Notes: generated by a model not told the origin, from the letters alone. 33,629 nt of DNA from Peptococcaceae bacterium (GCA_009778595.1 WRJI01000022.1:1-33629), one strand, 5' to 3'. Numbered from the stretch's first letter, positions 17,302 to 24,501 are shown. Numbers and translations are program-made.

Positions 17302-17973
17302 ATGTCTGACAAACTGCATTCAATATATGTAAAGCTTCTGGCGTTTTACGGGAATCCGCATTGGTGGCCCGCGAGAACACCTTACGAAGTTATTGTGGGC
17401 TCGATTCTGACCCAGAACACCGCTTGGAGCAATGTTGAGAAGGCTATCGCCAATTTCGGAGACGGCCTCACGCCGGAGGCTGTCGCCATTGCCGATGTTG
17501 CAAAGTTGAAGGAAATCATTCATCCGGCGGGGTTCTTTAATCAGAAGGCGGTCTACTTAAAAGCCGTTACCGCCTGGTTTGGGAGATATGGGTACGATGT
17601 CGCGGCTGTGCGGCGGGAGCCTTTTGAGAAATTGCGGGCCGAACTGCTCGCCACGAAGGGGGTGGGTATGGAAACTGCTGATTCCATCTTGCTATACGCT
17701 TTTGAGTTGCCGACTTTTCCGGTGGATGCATACACTTTGCGGCTCTGTAGGCGATACCCGATTGCCGCGGGCACAGGGTACGAAGCCGTTCGGGCCTATT
17801 TTCAAGAGGGGCTTGAACCGAGTATCGAGGTCTACAATAACTTTCACGCCTTGATTGTGCTCAATGCCAAATCATTTTGCAGGAGCAAACCTGTTTGCGA
17901 CGGGAGACTTGCGGAGGGGTGCCCGCTTATGGAGACTTGCGGACGGTGTGATAATCCGGCAGATTCCCATTGA
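17302..17973 (+). CDS. endonuclease III-like HhH-GPD DNA glycosylase (MagIII-like)
   Basis: Base-excision repair glycosylase of the HhH-GPD superfamily, 223 residues. The helix-hairpin-helix is LATKGVGMETADSILLYAF and the catalytic Asp is in PTFPVDAYTLRL. The Lys that gives endonuclease III its lyase activity (GVGRKTA) is Glu here (GVGMETA), as expected for monofunctional enzymes such as the 3-methyladenine glycosylase MagIII. The C-terminus carries four cysteines for an iron-sulfur cluster, spaced C-x5-C-x7-C-x5-C instead of the usual C-x6-C-x2-C-x5-C. The stop is only 2 nt from the stop of the convergent aldehyde dehydrogenase gene. Confidence 0.85.
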   Translation: MSDKLHSIYVKLLAFYGNPHWWPARTPYEVIVGSILTQNTAWSNVEKAIANFGDGLTPEAVAIADVAKLKEIIHPAGFFNQKAVYLKAVTAWFGRYGYDVAAVRREPFEKLRAELLATKGVGMETADSILLYAFELPTFPVDAYTLRLCRRYPIAAGTGYEAVRAYFQEGLEPSIEVYNNFHALIVLNAKSFCRSKPVCDGRLAEGCPLMETCGRCDNPADSH

Positions 17974-17975
17974 CC

Positions 17976-19343
17976 CTACAGTCTTTTCAGCAGCTTCAAC
18001 TTAAGTTCGCTGTAGGGCGGGTACCGCAGCGGGAGATCGATTCCTTTGGACATATGCAGGACACTCTTGATATGGCTAAAGGCGTCAAAACCGGCTTTGC
18101 CGTGATAGCAGCCCATGCCGCTGTCGCCAACGCCGCCGAAGGGAAGACGGGGCGTTGCCAGATGCAAGAGGGTATCATTGACACAACCACCACCAAAGGA
18201 TATCTGTCTCAGAAAGTACTTTTGGGCTTCTTTGCCGGTGGTAAACAGATACATTGCCAAGGGTTTCGGTCGGGCGTTGATCATGGCCACGGCTTCCTCC
18301 GGGGTGGTGTAAGTCAGGACCGGCAAAAGAGGACCGAATATTTCTTCCTGCATCACCGGCGCGTCCCAAGAGGTGTTATCCAAAATCGTTGGTTCAATCT
18401 GTAAGGTTGCCGGATTGGCGCTGCCGCCGATGATGGTGTGTTCACCTTCCAGAAGCCCCAGGAGCCGATGGAAGTGCTTTTCGTTGATGATTCTCGGGTA
18501 GTCGGGGTTATTGCAAGGGGTTTTGCTGTAGTGGGTTTCGATGGAGGCAGCCATTTCGCTGAGGAGGTCATCCTTTATGGATGCGTGAGCCAGCACATAA
18601 TCCGGGGCGACGCAGGTTTGCCCCGCGTTGATGCATTTGCCCCAGACTATGCGTTTGGCTGCAAGCTGGAGATTGGCGGTTTCGTCGACGATGCAGGGGC
18701 TTTTGCCGCCCAGTTCCAAAATAACGGGGGTCAGATACCGGGAAGCGGCTTGCATGACGGTTCGTCCCACAGATGTGCTGCCTGTGAACAGAATGATATC
18801 GTAACGTTCATTGAGGAGAGCCGCGTTTTCCCGGCGGCCGCCTTCCACCACAGTGACATGGCCTTTGTTGAAGACTTCGGCGCACATCCGCGCCAGCAGG
18901 GAGGATGTTTCAGGGGAGTAGGCCGACGGTTTCACGATGGCGCAGTTGCCGGCGGCGACGGCGGCTATGAGAGGCCCTGTCGTCAACATAAAGGGATAGT
19001 TCCAAGGAGACATAATGAGGGCCAGGCCGTAGGGTTCAGGGTATTTCCGGCCGAAGGAGGGAAAGTTCTTCAGGTTGGTCGGGACAAATTGCGGGTGATG
19101 CCAACGATGAATGTGGTTCAGCGTATAACGCAGTTCATCCAGGACAGCACCGACTTCTGTGGCGTAAGATTCAAAGGGAGGTTTGTTGAGGTCTGTTCTG
19201 AGAGCAGCCAGTATGTCTTTGTCGTGACGGTGTATCCACTTTCTGAGTTTTTCCAAACACTGAACACGGGTACTGATATCTCTGGTTCGTCCGGCTGTGA
19301 AGTAGGCTCGATGTTCTTGTGTGATTGCAGCGAAGTCAACCAT
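17976..19343 (-). CDS. aldehyde dehydrogenase, class 3-like
   Basis: NAD(P)-dependent oxidation of an aldehyde to the acid; the substrate is not evident. The 455-residue protein matches the class 3/YwdH branch in size. Motifs: SPWNYPFML, FTGSTSVGRTVM, the general-base Glu in LELGGKSPC, the nucleophilic Cys in NAGQTCVAPDY, and EEIFGPLLPVL. The C-terminus has the hydrophobic class 3 tail (PLRYPPYSELKLKLLKRL). The start is ATG at 19343 (MVDFAAIT), with GGAGGGG upstream. The 134-bp gap to the methyltransferase holds two small hairpin-capable inverted repeats (19362-19376 and 19406-19419) but no clear promoter. Confidence 0.92.
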   Translation of the reverse strand: MVDFAAITQEHRAYFTAGRTRDISTRVQCLEKLRKWIHRHDKDILAALRTDLNKPPFESYATEVGAVLDELRYTLNHIHRWHHPQFVPTNLKNFPSFGRKYPEPYGLALIMSPWNYPFMLTTGPLIAAVAAGNCAIVKPSAYSPETSSLLARMCAEVFNKGHVTVVEGGRRENAALLNERYDIILFTGSTSVGRTVMQAASRYLTPVILELGGKSPCIVDETANLQLAAKRIVWGKCINAGQTCVAPDYVLAHASIKDDLLSEMAASIETHYSKTPCNNPDYPRIINEKHFHRLLGLLEGEHTIIGGSANPATLQIEPTILDNTSWDAPVMQEEIFGPLLPVLTYTTPEEAVAMINARPKPLAMYLFTTGKEAQKYFLRQISFGGGCVNDTLLHLATPRLPFGGVGDSGMGCYHGKAGFDAFSHIKSVLHMSKGIDLPLRYPPYSELKLKLLKRL

Positions 19344-19477
19344 ATTTTTTCCCCTCCTGAAGCGGGTTGCGCCCGCAATGTCGCACAGCCGAGAATCAGC
19401 CGCGGGCCGATTCCTCGGCAGGTTCTTCACTAAGTCCAAATCGCGTAAAGGGATGGCAAGGAGTACTAGGGATGCGT

Positions 19478-20287
19478 TCAATGATCGATACGGCGCAGGT
19501 TGAGAATGGTTGCGGAATGCTTAATGTCAAAAATTTCCGGTTGTTTATTCAAGTATAGGATGTGTTCCTCTTCGAAAGCGGCGATGGCTTCTTGGGATAA
19601 GGGCGACGCGCCGATACCTCGGCAGGTTTTGATGCGGCCATGCCAGCTTTCACGGGTAAATGGGACATTGAAATCAAAGGTCGTTGCTTTCTCCAATTCG
19701 AACAGGTCTTCAGACCATTGGATTGTATGGGGTAGGGTGTGTCTTTTCATGCCGCCGCCTGTCCAGGCGGGGTTGTGTTTGAGCACCAGCTCCTCGCTGT
19801 GGCTGGCGATGACGTCTTCTTCGGGAAGCCATACTACGTATAAGATACAGAAGTGCCCGCCTTTTTTCAGGATTCTGTGGATTTTGGGCAGGACAATGGC
19901 CTTGTCAAAATACAGAAAGCATTGACAGGCTGTGACAACATCAAAGCTCTCATCGGGGAAATCGAGTTCCTCGGCTGAGGCGGTAATGTACTCTATATCC
20001 ATGTTGGCTGCTGCCGAGAGACGGCGTGCTTCTTCGATCTGGTTCCCGGAAATGTCCGCACCGATGAAGTGGGCGCCGTACTTGTACAGGTTTCTGGGCA
20101 AGACGCCGGTACCTGTTCCCAAATCCAATACGTTCTGACCTTGGAGACAGAGTCCTTGTTCGACTATTTTTTGGTAGAAGATATCAGGATAGATGTCTCT
20201 GTATTTGGCGTAATCTCGGGAAGTCTTTCCCCAGTCAAAGGCTTGGCCGTGATCGATGGTGGTGTTGGTTATCATAAGAGTGATCAT
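19478..20287 (-). CDS. class I SAM-dependent methyltransferase
   Basis: A 269-residue protein with the Rossmann methyltransferase core. Motif I is VLDLGTGTGVLPRNL (near residue 53), the acidic loop is IGADISGNQIEEAR, motif II/III is EELDFPDESFDVVTACQCF, and motif post III is ILKKGGHF. The C-terminal third (from about 170) is a substrate cap I cannot assign. It belongs to the Methyltransf_11/25 group; the methylated substrate is unknown. The start ATG at 20287 has GAGGAAA upstream on its strand. Divergent from fdhD, with 88 bp between the starts. Confidence 0.85.
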   Translation of the reverse strand: MITLMITNTTIDHGQAFDWGKTSRDYAKYRDIYPDIFYQKIVEQGLCLQGQNVLDLGTGTGVLPRNLYKYGAHFIGADISGNQIEEARRLSAAANMDIEYITASAEELDFPDESFDVVTACQCFLYFDKAIVLPKIHRILKKGGHFCILYVVWLPEEDVIASHSEELVLKHNPAWTGGGMKRHTLPHTIQWSEDLFELEKATTFDFNVPFTRESWHGRIKTCRGIGASPLSQEAIAAFEEEHILYLNKQPEIFDIKHSATILNLRRIDH

Positions 20288-20316
20288 AGGGTGTTTCCTC
20301 GATTCAATTGTTGTTT

Positions 20317-20344
20317 CTTATATGATATCATAAGTCTGTGTCTA
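20317..20344 (-). promoter_or_regulatory. promoter of the methyltransferase gene
   Basis: On the minus strand TAGACA (20344-20339), a 16-bp spacer and TATAAG (20322-20317) each match the sigma-A consensus at 5 of 6 positions. The spacer includes the palindrome ATGATATCAT (20322-20331), a possible operator in the fdhD/methyltransferase divergent region. I see no equally good promoter for fdhD. Confidence 0.45.
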
Positions 20345-20375
20345 ATTAATAATTTTTTTTGAAGGGTTTAAAAGG

Positions 20376-21140
20376 ATGGGGCGAATTCCGGATTCATTAA
20401 CGCTATCTGTGCCAATGAAGCGATACCACCGGGGTGTTCTGTCGGAGGATACCGGCGAGATACTGAGGGAGGCGGGGTTGTCACTCTATGTGAATAATAG
20501 CTTGTTGATTATGATCCTTTGTCTGCCGTCACATCTTGAGGAACTGGTTGTGGGGTATCTTTGGACGGAGGGCATTATTGCTTCTTTGGAGGAGGTTGTT
20601 TCATGCAATATCGATGTGGAGACAGGCAGAGCCGATGTGTGGCTTGATAAGACAACGGAAACGGCGGTCTTGGAACAGATGGCTGCTACGGACAATGGTG
20701 ACACCGTGAGATTACCGGAAGCGATGGGACGGAGGGCTCTATGCGGTGTGAAGGAGCCGGCATACAATTGTGAGACCGTCCTGAAAAATGCCAACCGGTT
20801 GTTAGTTCATTCCAAGCTGTTTCGCACAACAGGCAATGTCCATGCGGTGATGTTGTGCCGGGATGACGAAATATTGTGTTGTATGGAGGACGTCGGGCGT
20901 TTCAGTGCTTTCGACAAATGTTTGGGGTACGCGCTTAGGAAAGGATGGGTTCTGGAGGATGTTTGTGCGTATACCACCGGCAGGGTTCCAAGGGCTCTGG
21001 TGCTTAAGGCGATTCGGACCGGTATTCCGATGTTGGTTTCCCGTTCCGCCCCAACAGACGCGGCCCTTGATTTGGCGAGGTGCTATGGTGTTAAGGTTGT
21101 CGGTTTCGCGCGGGGCGATGGGATGAATGTGTATTGCTGA
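20376..21140 (+). CDS. fdhD: formate dehydrogenase accessory sulfurtransferase FdhD
   Basis: FdhD carries sulfur from a cysteine desulfurase to the bis-MGD cofactor of formate dehydrogenase. The 254-residue protein has the family hallmarks: the N-terminal LSLYVNNSLLIMILCLPSH strand pair, HLEELVVGYLWTEGII, VHAVML, MEDVGRFSAFDKCLGYAL, TTGRVPRALVLKAIRTGIPMLVSRSAPTDAALDLA and a C-terminal VVGFARGDGMNVYC. The conserved sulfur-relay motif, normally CxxC, reads LCGVKE (codons TGC GGT GTG AAG), so only the first cysteine is present. The start ATG follows AAGGG with 9-nt spacing. It probably serves the formate dehydrogenase at 12598-17170. Confidence 0.93.
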   Translation: MGRIPDSLTLSVPMKRYHRGVLSEDTGEILREAGLSLYVNNSLLIMILCLPSHLEELVVGYLWTEGIIASLEEVVSCNIDVETGRADVWLDKTTETAVLEQMAATDNGDTVRLPEAMGRRALCGVKEPAYNCETVLKNANRLLVHSKLFRTTGNVHAVMLCRDDEILCCMEDVGRFSAFDKCLGYALRKGWVLEDVCAYTTGRVPRALVLKAIRTGIPMLVSRSAPTDAALDLARCYGVKVVGFARGDGMNVYC

Positions 21141-21146
21141 TATGAA

Positions 21147-21165
21147 TGCCATCCTAAATATGGCA
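21147..21165. terminator. inverted repeat between convergent fdhD and the ABC-F gene
   Basis: TGCCAT (21147-21152) and ATGGCA (21160-21165) form a 6-bp stem with a 7-nt loop in the 38-bp gap between two convergent stops. There is no U-run on either strand, so a termination role is only suggested by position. Confidence 0.3.
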
Positions 21166-21178
21166 CAGGGGGATCGTC

Positions 21179-22678
21179 TTACGCCAGAGGGATTGTCTTC
21201 GTGGCGATGTTACCGCAAAACATTCGGTCATGTTCCACAAAAACCATGGTTGGATGGTAAGTTGTTATGAGATCCTCGATCTGCATCCTTGACAGGATGT
21301 CGATAGCGTTCAAGGGTTCGTCCCAGATATAGACGTGAGCCTGTTGGCAAAGGCTGCGGGCCAGCAGAACCTTTTTCTTCTGTCCGGTGCTGTAATCGCT
21401 CATGTCTTTTTCGAATTGCAATCGCGAGAAATCCAGTTTTCTCAGAATCGTCTTGAATAAGGTTACATCTATCCGGTGTTCGGCAGCGTATGCGACCAAA
21501 TCTCCCGTGAGGAACGACGCAATCTGGGGGACGTAAGAGATAATAAGTCTGCTGCCGATGCTGACGGAACCGGTGTGGGGGATGTTTTCTCCACAGAGCA
21601 GCTTGAGGAGACTGCTTTTGCCGGAACCGTTACCGCCCAGCAACGCAATCCGGTCGCCTTGCTCCAGGGTGAAACTCTGATTGCCAAAAACCTCTCTGTC
21701 TCCGTAAGCTATGCCCAGATGGTCAACTGAGAGCATCCGATTCGTATGATAGGTTAGGGGATGAATTTTTAACGCCTCGGCTGTTTCAATGTTTTTGAGT
21801 AGGGTGGATTTTTCGTCTATGGCGGATTGTTGTCTGCGTTCGAGGTTTTTGCGGCGCTGTTGCATACGTCTGGATTTCTCGCCGTAGTAGGCCCTGGTAT
21901 CGATGTTTTGGTGACCTTTTTTCCTTATGGTGGCGGCGCCTTTTCCCATCTTGGCAGATTCCACTTTGTCAGCCCATTGTGAGCTTTGCCGCGCTGCCGA
22001 TTCTAAACGTTTGATATCTTTTTTGAGCCTCTCGTTCTCCGCGATTTCGAAATCGTCCCGCAGGAGCTTGTTGCGATACCAGCCGGAGAAATTGCCGTTC
22101 TGGATCTCGATGTCCGTCTTGTTGATTGACAGGATATGGTCTACGCAGCCATCCAGAAACGCCCGGTCGTGGGAAACCAGGATAAATCCGGCTTTTGTGT
22201 TCAAGTATTTCGCAACAATTTCACGAGCCGCCATATCCAAATGGTTGGTGGGTTCGTCGATCAGCAAAAAACTGTTTTCCCGCAGAAATAGTCCGGCCAA
22301 CAAGGTTTTGGTCTGTTCGCCGTTGGAAAGGGTGGAGAAGGGGCGATATAAGGCGTCTTCGTCAACCGCCAGCTTGGAGAGTTCTTTCTGGAGTTGCCAT
22401 AAGAGGGCTTCCGGCGCGATGGCGGATAAGACATCAAGAGTGTTTTGCGACGAATCGGCGGCATAGGGGAAATACTCAAATCGCACGCCGGCGGAGATCG
22501 TACCCTGATACGCGTATTTTCCCATAAGCAAATTCAAAAAAGTGGTTTTCCCGCGTCCGTTGCGTCCGCAAAAACCCAGCTTCCAGTCGGTATCGATTTG
22601 GAAAGAAACGTCGGCAAAAATATTGTCGTAGCTGCCGTTATAAGCAAAAGTCAAGTTTGATACATTAATGAGCGACAT
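21179..22678 (-). CDS. ABC-F ribosome protection protein, Lsa-like
   Basis: Cytosolic tandem-ATPase protein without membrane spans. Lsa/Vga-type members displace lincosamides, streptogramin A and pleuromutilins from the ribosome; that this one protects against these drugs is inferred. Its 499 residues match the length of Lsa proteins, and the start MSLINVSNLTFAYNGSYDNI is very Lsa-like. Two nucleotide-binding domains: Walker A GRNGRGKTT and GGNGSGKSS, signatures LSNGEQTK and YSTGQKKK, Walker B LLIDEPTNHLDM and VYIWDEPLNAID. The interdomain linker (about 190-300) is Lys/Arg-rich and coiled, as expected for the antibiotic-resistance domain. The start ATG at 22678 has AAAGGAG upstream, which can be masked by a hairpin in the leader. 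Confidence 0.93.
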   Translation of the reverse strand: MSLINVSNLTFAYNGSYDNIFADVSFQIDTDWKLGFCGRNGRGKTTFLNLLMGKYAYQGTISAGVRFEYFPYAADSSQNTLDVLSAIAPEALLWQLQKELSKLAVDEDALYRPFSTLSNGEQTKTLLAGLFLRENSFLLIDEPTNHLDMAAREIVAKYLNTKAGFILVSHDRAFLDGCVDHILSINKTDIEIQNGNFSGWYRNKLLRDDFEIAENERLKKDIKRLESAARQSSQWADKVESAKMGKGAATIRKKGHQNIDTRAYYGEKSRRMQQRRKNLERRQQSAIDEKSTLLKNIETAEALKIHPLTYHTNRMLSVDHLGIAYGDREVFGNQSFTLEQGDRIALLGGNGSGKSSLLKLLCGENIPHTGSVSIGSRLIISYVPQIASFLTGDLVAYAAEHRIDVTLFKTILRKLDFSRLQFEKDMSDYSTGQKKKVLLARSLCQQAHVYIWDEPLNAIDILSRMQIEDLITTYHPTMVFVEHDRMFCGNIATKTIPLA

Positions 22679-22682
22679 AGTA

Positions 22683-22710
22683 AACTCCTTTCCCGGCTGG
22701 AAAAGGAGTT
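22683..22710 (-). promoter_or_regulatory. hairpin sequestering the Shine-Dalgarno of the ABC-F gene
   Basis: In the minus-strand mRNA, AACTCCTTT (22710-22702) is perfectly complementary to AAAGGAGTT (22691-22683), a 9-bp stem with a 10-nt loop. The right arm is the ribosome binding site of the ABC-F gene, whose ATG is 4 nt downstream. No U-run follows, so control of translation rather than transcription termination is indicated. Confidence 0.65.
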
Positions 22711-22780
22711 GAAACGCAGGCTCATCGAGGACCGGAAACAACCGTGGGGTGTTCACATATCCCCATATATCCTCGGAATG

Positions 22781-22897
22781 CGTTAGTCCAATTCCAACCA
22801 CAATCATGTCAGTCAGGAAGAATCCCGAACAGGCACGATTCTTAATAGACACAATCCGAATCAGGATTGGCTAGTCGTGTTGGTTGTCAGACTAACG
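22781..22897 (-). promoter_or_regulatory. long-range inverted repeat in the ABC-F leader
   Basis: In the mRNA, CGTTAGTC (22897-22890) plus CAACCA (22886-22881) can pair with TGGTTG (22800-22795) plus GACTAACG (22788-22781). The 5' arm overlaps the last codon and stop of the three-codon leader ORF, so a ribosome there would open the stem. Smaller stems between the arms (CAATCC/GGATTG, AAGAATC/GATTCTT) and downstream (CGAGGA/TCCTCG) could give alternative folds. Confidence 0.5.
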
Positions 22898-22903
22898 GAT
22901 CAT
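22892..22903 (-). CDS. putative three-codon leader ORF (M-I-R-stop) of the ABC-F gene
   Basis: ATG ATC CGT TAG on the minus strand is preceded by the purine-rich GAGAGAGG (22918-22911), a plausible ribosome binding site. Minimal upstream ORFs of a few codons are known to control ABC-F resistance genes in other Firmicutes by drug-stalled ribosomes. The position within the 5' arm of a long inverted repeat is the main support. Confidence 0.45.
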   Translation of the reverse strand: MIR

Positions 22904-22954
22904 TCTTACACCTCTCTCTGATTTTTGGCAGGCTCTGCCTGCATCACTGTTTTC

Positions 22955-22983
22955 AGTATACCCCTTTTGGTGGCAATAGGCAA
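22955..22983 (-). promoter_or_regulatory. promoter of the ABC-F gene
   Basis: On the minus strand TTGCCT (22983-22978), a 17-bp spacer and TATACT (22960-22955; 5/6 consensus) form a good sigma-A promoter. Transcription would begin near 22948, giving a leader of about 270 nt, unusually long and full of inverted repeats, including GCAGGC/GCCTGC at 22928-22942. Confidence 0.55.
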
Positions 22984-23011
22984 CGGCTTATTATCCGGAT
23001 AGTAACTTATA

Positions 23012-23121
23012 GACGCGAAGCGTCAATAAAAACAAGAAAATCCACATTCTGAATACTGAATACTGAATACTGAATACTGAATACTGAATACTGGATACTT
23101 GCGGGCGAAGCCCGCGTTAGA
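23012..23121 (+). repeat. dispersed intergenic element, copy A (7 x TGAATAC plus hairpins)
   Basis: The element runs from a hairpin GACGC-GAA-GCGTC (23012-23024), through TCAATAAAAACAAGAAAATC and CCACATTC, six TGAATAC units and one TGGATAC (23050-23098), to a perfect hairpin GCGGGC-GAA-GCCCGC (23101-23115) and TTAGA. The part from TCAATAAAA to TTAGA recurs at 29374-29452 with fewer units. It fills much of the gap between the ABC-F promoter and the yebC promoter. No ORF or transposase is attached. Confidence 0.9.
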
Positions 23122-23131
23122 CAAAACACAT

Positions 23132-23160
23132 TTGTCCAAAGCCCAAGATTCTGATATTAT
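23132..23160 (+). promoter_or_regulatory. promoter upstream of yebC
   Basis: TTGTCC (23132-23137), a 17-bp spacer and TATTAT (23155-23160). It lies directly after repeat element copy A and would start the yebC-ruvCA transcript near 23167. Confidence 0.5.
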
Positions 23161-23201
23161 TGAGAAAATGGTTTTCGGGACAATGGTAGCGGAATTTCGT
23201 T

Positions 23202-23222
23202 GCAAGGAGCAAGGAGCAAGGT
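23202..23222 (+). repeat. 7-bp tandem repeat forming the yebC ribosome binding site
   Basis: GCAAGGA, GCAAGGA and GCAAGGT are contiguous. They offer two AAGGAG sites upstream of ATG 23225; the nearest complete one (23211-23216) is 8 nt away. Confidence 0.85.
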
Positions 23223-23224
23223 CT

Positions 23225-23980
23225 ATGTCTGGACATTCTAAATGGGCAAATATTAAACACAAAAAAGCCCGAACCGACGCCCAGAAGGGAAAGGTTTTCA
23301 CCAAGCTGGGACGGGAGATTATTGTGGCGGCCCGAGCCGGCGGGAGCGATATCAATAATAATTTTCGGTTGAAGGTGGCTGTTGAGAACGCCCGGGCGGC
23401 CAATATGCCTAATGACAATATTAACAGAGCTATCCAGAAAGGTACGGGAGCTATCGCCGCTGAGTTGCTTGAGGAACTGCGTTACGAAGGGTACGCCCCG
23501 GGAGGGGTGGCGGTTATGGTTGATTTGATGACGGATAACCGCAATCGCACTGCCGGGGAGATGCGCTTTATCTTCTCCAAAAATGGCGGGAATTTGGGGG
23601 AGGAGGGAAGCGTCAGCTGGATGTTTGCCCGCAAGGGGCAGATCAGTGTGCCAAAGGAAGGACTGGCGACAACGGAGGACGATTTGCTGATGGTGGTTCT
23701 TGAGGCGGGGGCGTTGGATTTCGAGGCCCAGGATGAGACTTATGAAGTGTTTACGGATGCCGATGATATGGAAACGGTACTCAGGGCTCTGGCTGAGAGC
23801 GGTGTTCGCGTCGCGGAGGCTCAGGTGAATTTGATTCCGGCAAATCTTGTGGAAATTTCAGATGTGGAGCAGGCCCGGAAGATTATCAGGTTGATTGAGA
23901 TGCTGGAGGAGCATAACGACGTACAAAAGGTTTCGTCGAATCTGGAGTTGGCTGACAGCATTGCGGCGGAGGATTTGTAA
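23225..23980 (+). CDS. yebC: YebC/PmpR family protein
   Basis: Members of this family have been described as transcription regulators and, in some bacteria, as factors helping ribosomes through proline-rich sequences; which applies here cannot be read from the sequence. The 251-residue product begins MSGHSKWANIKHKKARTDAQ, the family signature, and continues with GREIIVAARAGG, ARAANMPNDNINRAIQKGTG and RYEGYAPGGVAVMVDLMTDNRNRT. Length is normal. The start at 23225 is fixed by homology and by the AAGGAG repeat upstream. It is the first gene of the conserved yebC-ruvCAB block. Confidence 0.96.
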   Translation: MSGHSKWANIKHKKARTDAQKGKVFTKLGREIIVAARAGGSDINNNFRLKVAVENARAANMPNDNINRAIQKGTGAIAAELLEELRYEGYAPGGVAVMVDLMTDNRNRTAGEMRFIFSKNGGNLGEEGSVSWMFARKGQISVPKEGLATTEDDLLMVVLEAGALDFEAQDETYEVFTDADDMETVLRALAESGVRVAEAQVNLIPANLVEISDVEQARKIIRLIEMLEEHNDVQKVSSNLELADSIAAEDL

Positions 23981-23984
23981 GGTT

Positions 23985-24033
23985 GGGGAATAGGGCTGGA
24001 GAATAGGGCTGGGGAATAGGGCGGGAGAATATG
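23985..24033 (+). repeat. 13-bp tandem repeat running into the ruvC start codon
   Basis: GGGGAATAGGGCT (23985-23997), GGAGAATAGGGCT (23998-24010), GGGGAATAGGGCG (24011-24023) and GGAGAATATG (24024-24033) are contiguous; the last copy contains the ruvC ATG (24031). GGGCGGGAG just upstream of the ATG supplies the ribosome binding site. Confidence 0.92.
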
Positions 24034-24501
24034 AGGATTCTGGGGATTGATCCCGGGACGGCTATCCTGGGATTTGGGTTGATCGAGAAGAGCGGGGACA
24101 CGCTGAAGGCTCTGGAATATGGCTGTTGGCGAACCGGAGCTGATCTGGAGGCGGCGGACAGACTGTTGTTTTTGCATAAGACTTTATGTGAGTTTATTGA
24201 TTTATACAAACCTGAACATATGGCGGTGGAATCGCTGTTTTTTAATAGCAACGTAAAAACAGCCCTGTCTGTGGGGCAGGCCCGGGGGGTGGTGTTGTTG
24301 GCGGGGGCGCAGAAGCAATGCCGGATCGCTGAGTATACGCCTCTTCAAGTGAAGCAGGCTGTGGTTGGGTATGGGAAGGCTGACAAAAAACAGGTTCAGT
24401 TCATGGTGAAGGCTTTGCTTGGGTTGCCCGGTGTGCCTCAGCCTGATGACGCGGCGGACGCGTTGGCGATCGCGATCTGTCACGGGCATAGCCGGAGATA
24501 A
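24031..24501 (+). CDS. ruvC: Holliday junction resolvase RuvC
   Basis: Structure-specific endonuclease that resolves Holliday junctions with RuvAB. The 156-residue protein has the RNase H-like fold with acidic catalytic residues in GIDPGTAILGFG (Asp7), AVESLFF (Glu) and PDDAADALAIAICH (two Asp). Length is slightly short but complete. It lies 50 nt after yebC, the gap being filled by a 13-bp tandem repeat, and 34 nt before ruvA. Confidence 0.96.
   Translation: MRILGIDPGTAILGFGLIEKSGDTLKALEYGCWRTGADLEAADRLLFLHKTLCEFIDLYKPEHMAVESLFFNSNVKTALSVGQARGVVLLAGAQKQCRIAEYTPLQVKQAVVGYGKADKKQVQFMVKALLGLPGVPQPDDAADALAIAICHGHSRR

Noticed and set aside
19406-19635. Similar sequences GCCGATTCCTCGGCAGGTT (19406) and GCCGATACCTCGGCAGGTT (19608), seen as a possible dispersed repeat.
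   Set aside because: Only 19 bp, with the core a short GCCGA/TCGGC hairpin; the second lies inside the methyltransferase coding region. Too short to separate from chance without a genome-wide count.
17976-22678. The accessory segment as an integrated mobile element or genomic island.
   Set aside because: No integrase, transposase, attachment site or tRNA was found; mixed strands and an ABC-F gene alone do not show mobility.
22862-22904. Possible upstream extension of the ABC-F protein from an in-frame ATG at 22852.
   Set aside because: The strong Shine-Dalgarno and the Lsa-type N-terminus MSLINVSNLTF place the start at 22678; the upstream stretch is leader RNA with inverted repeats.
22950-23224. 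CRISPR-like array from the TGAATAC units.
   Set aside because: Units are 7 bp and contiguous with no spacers.
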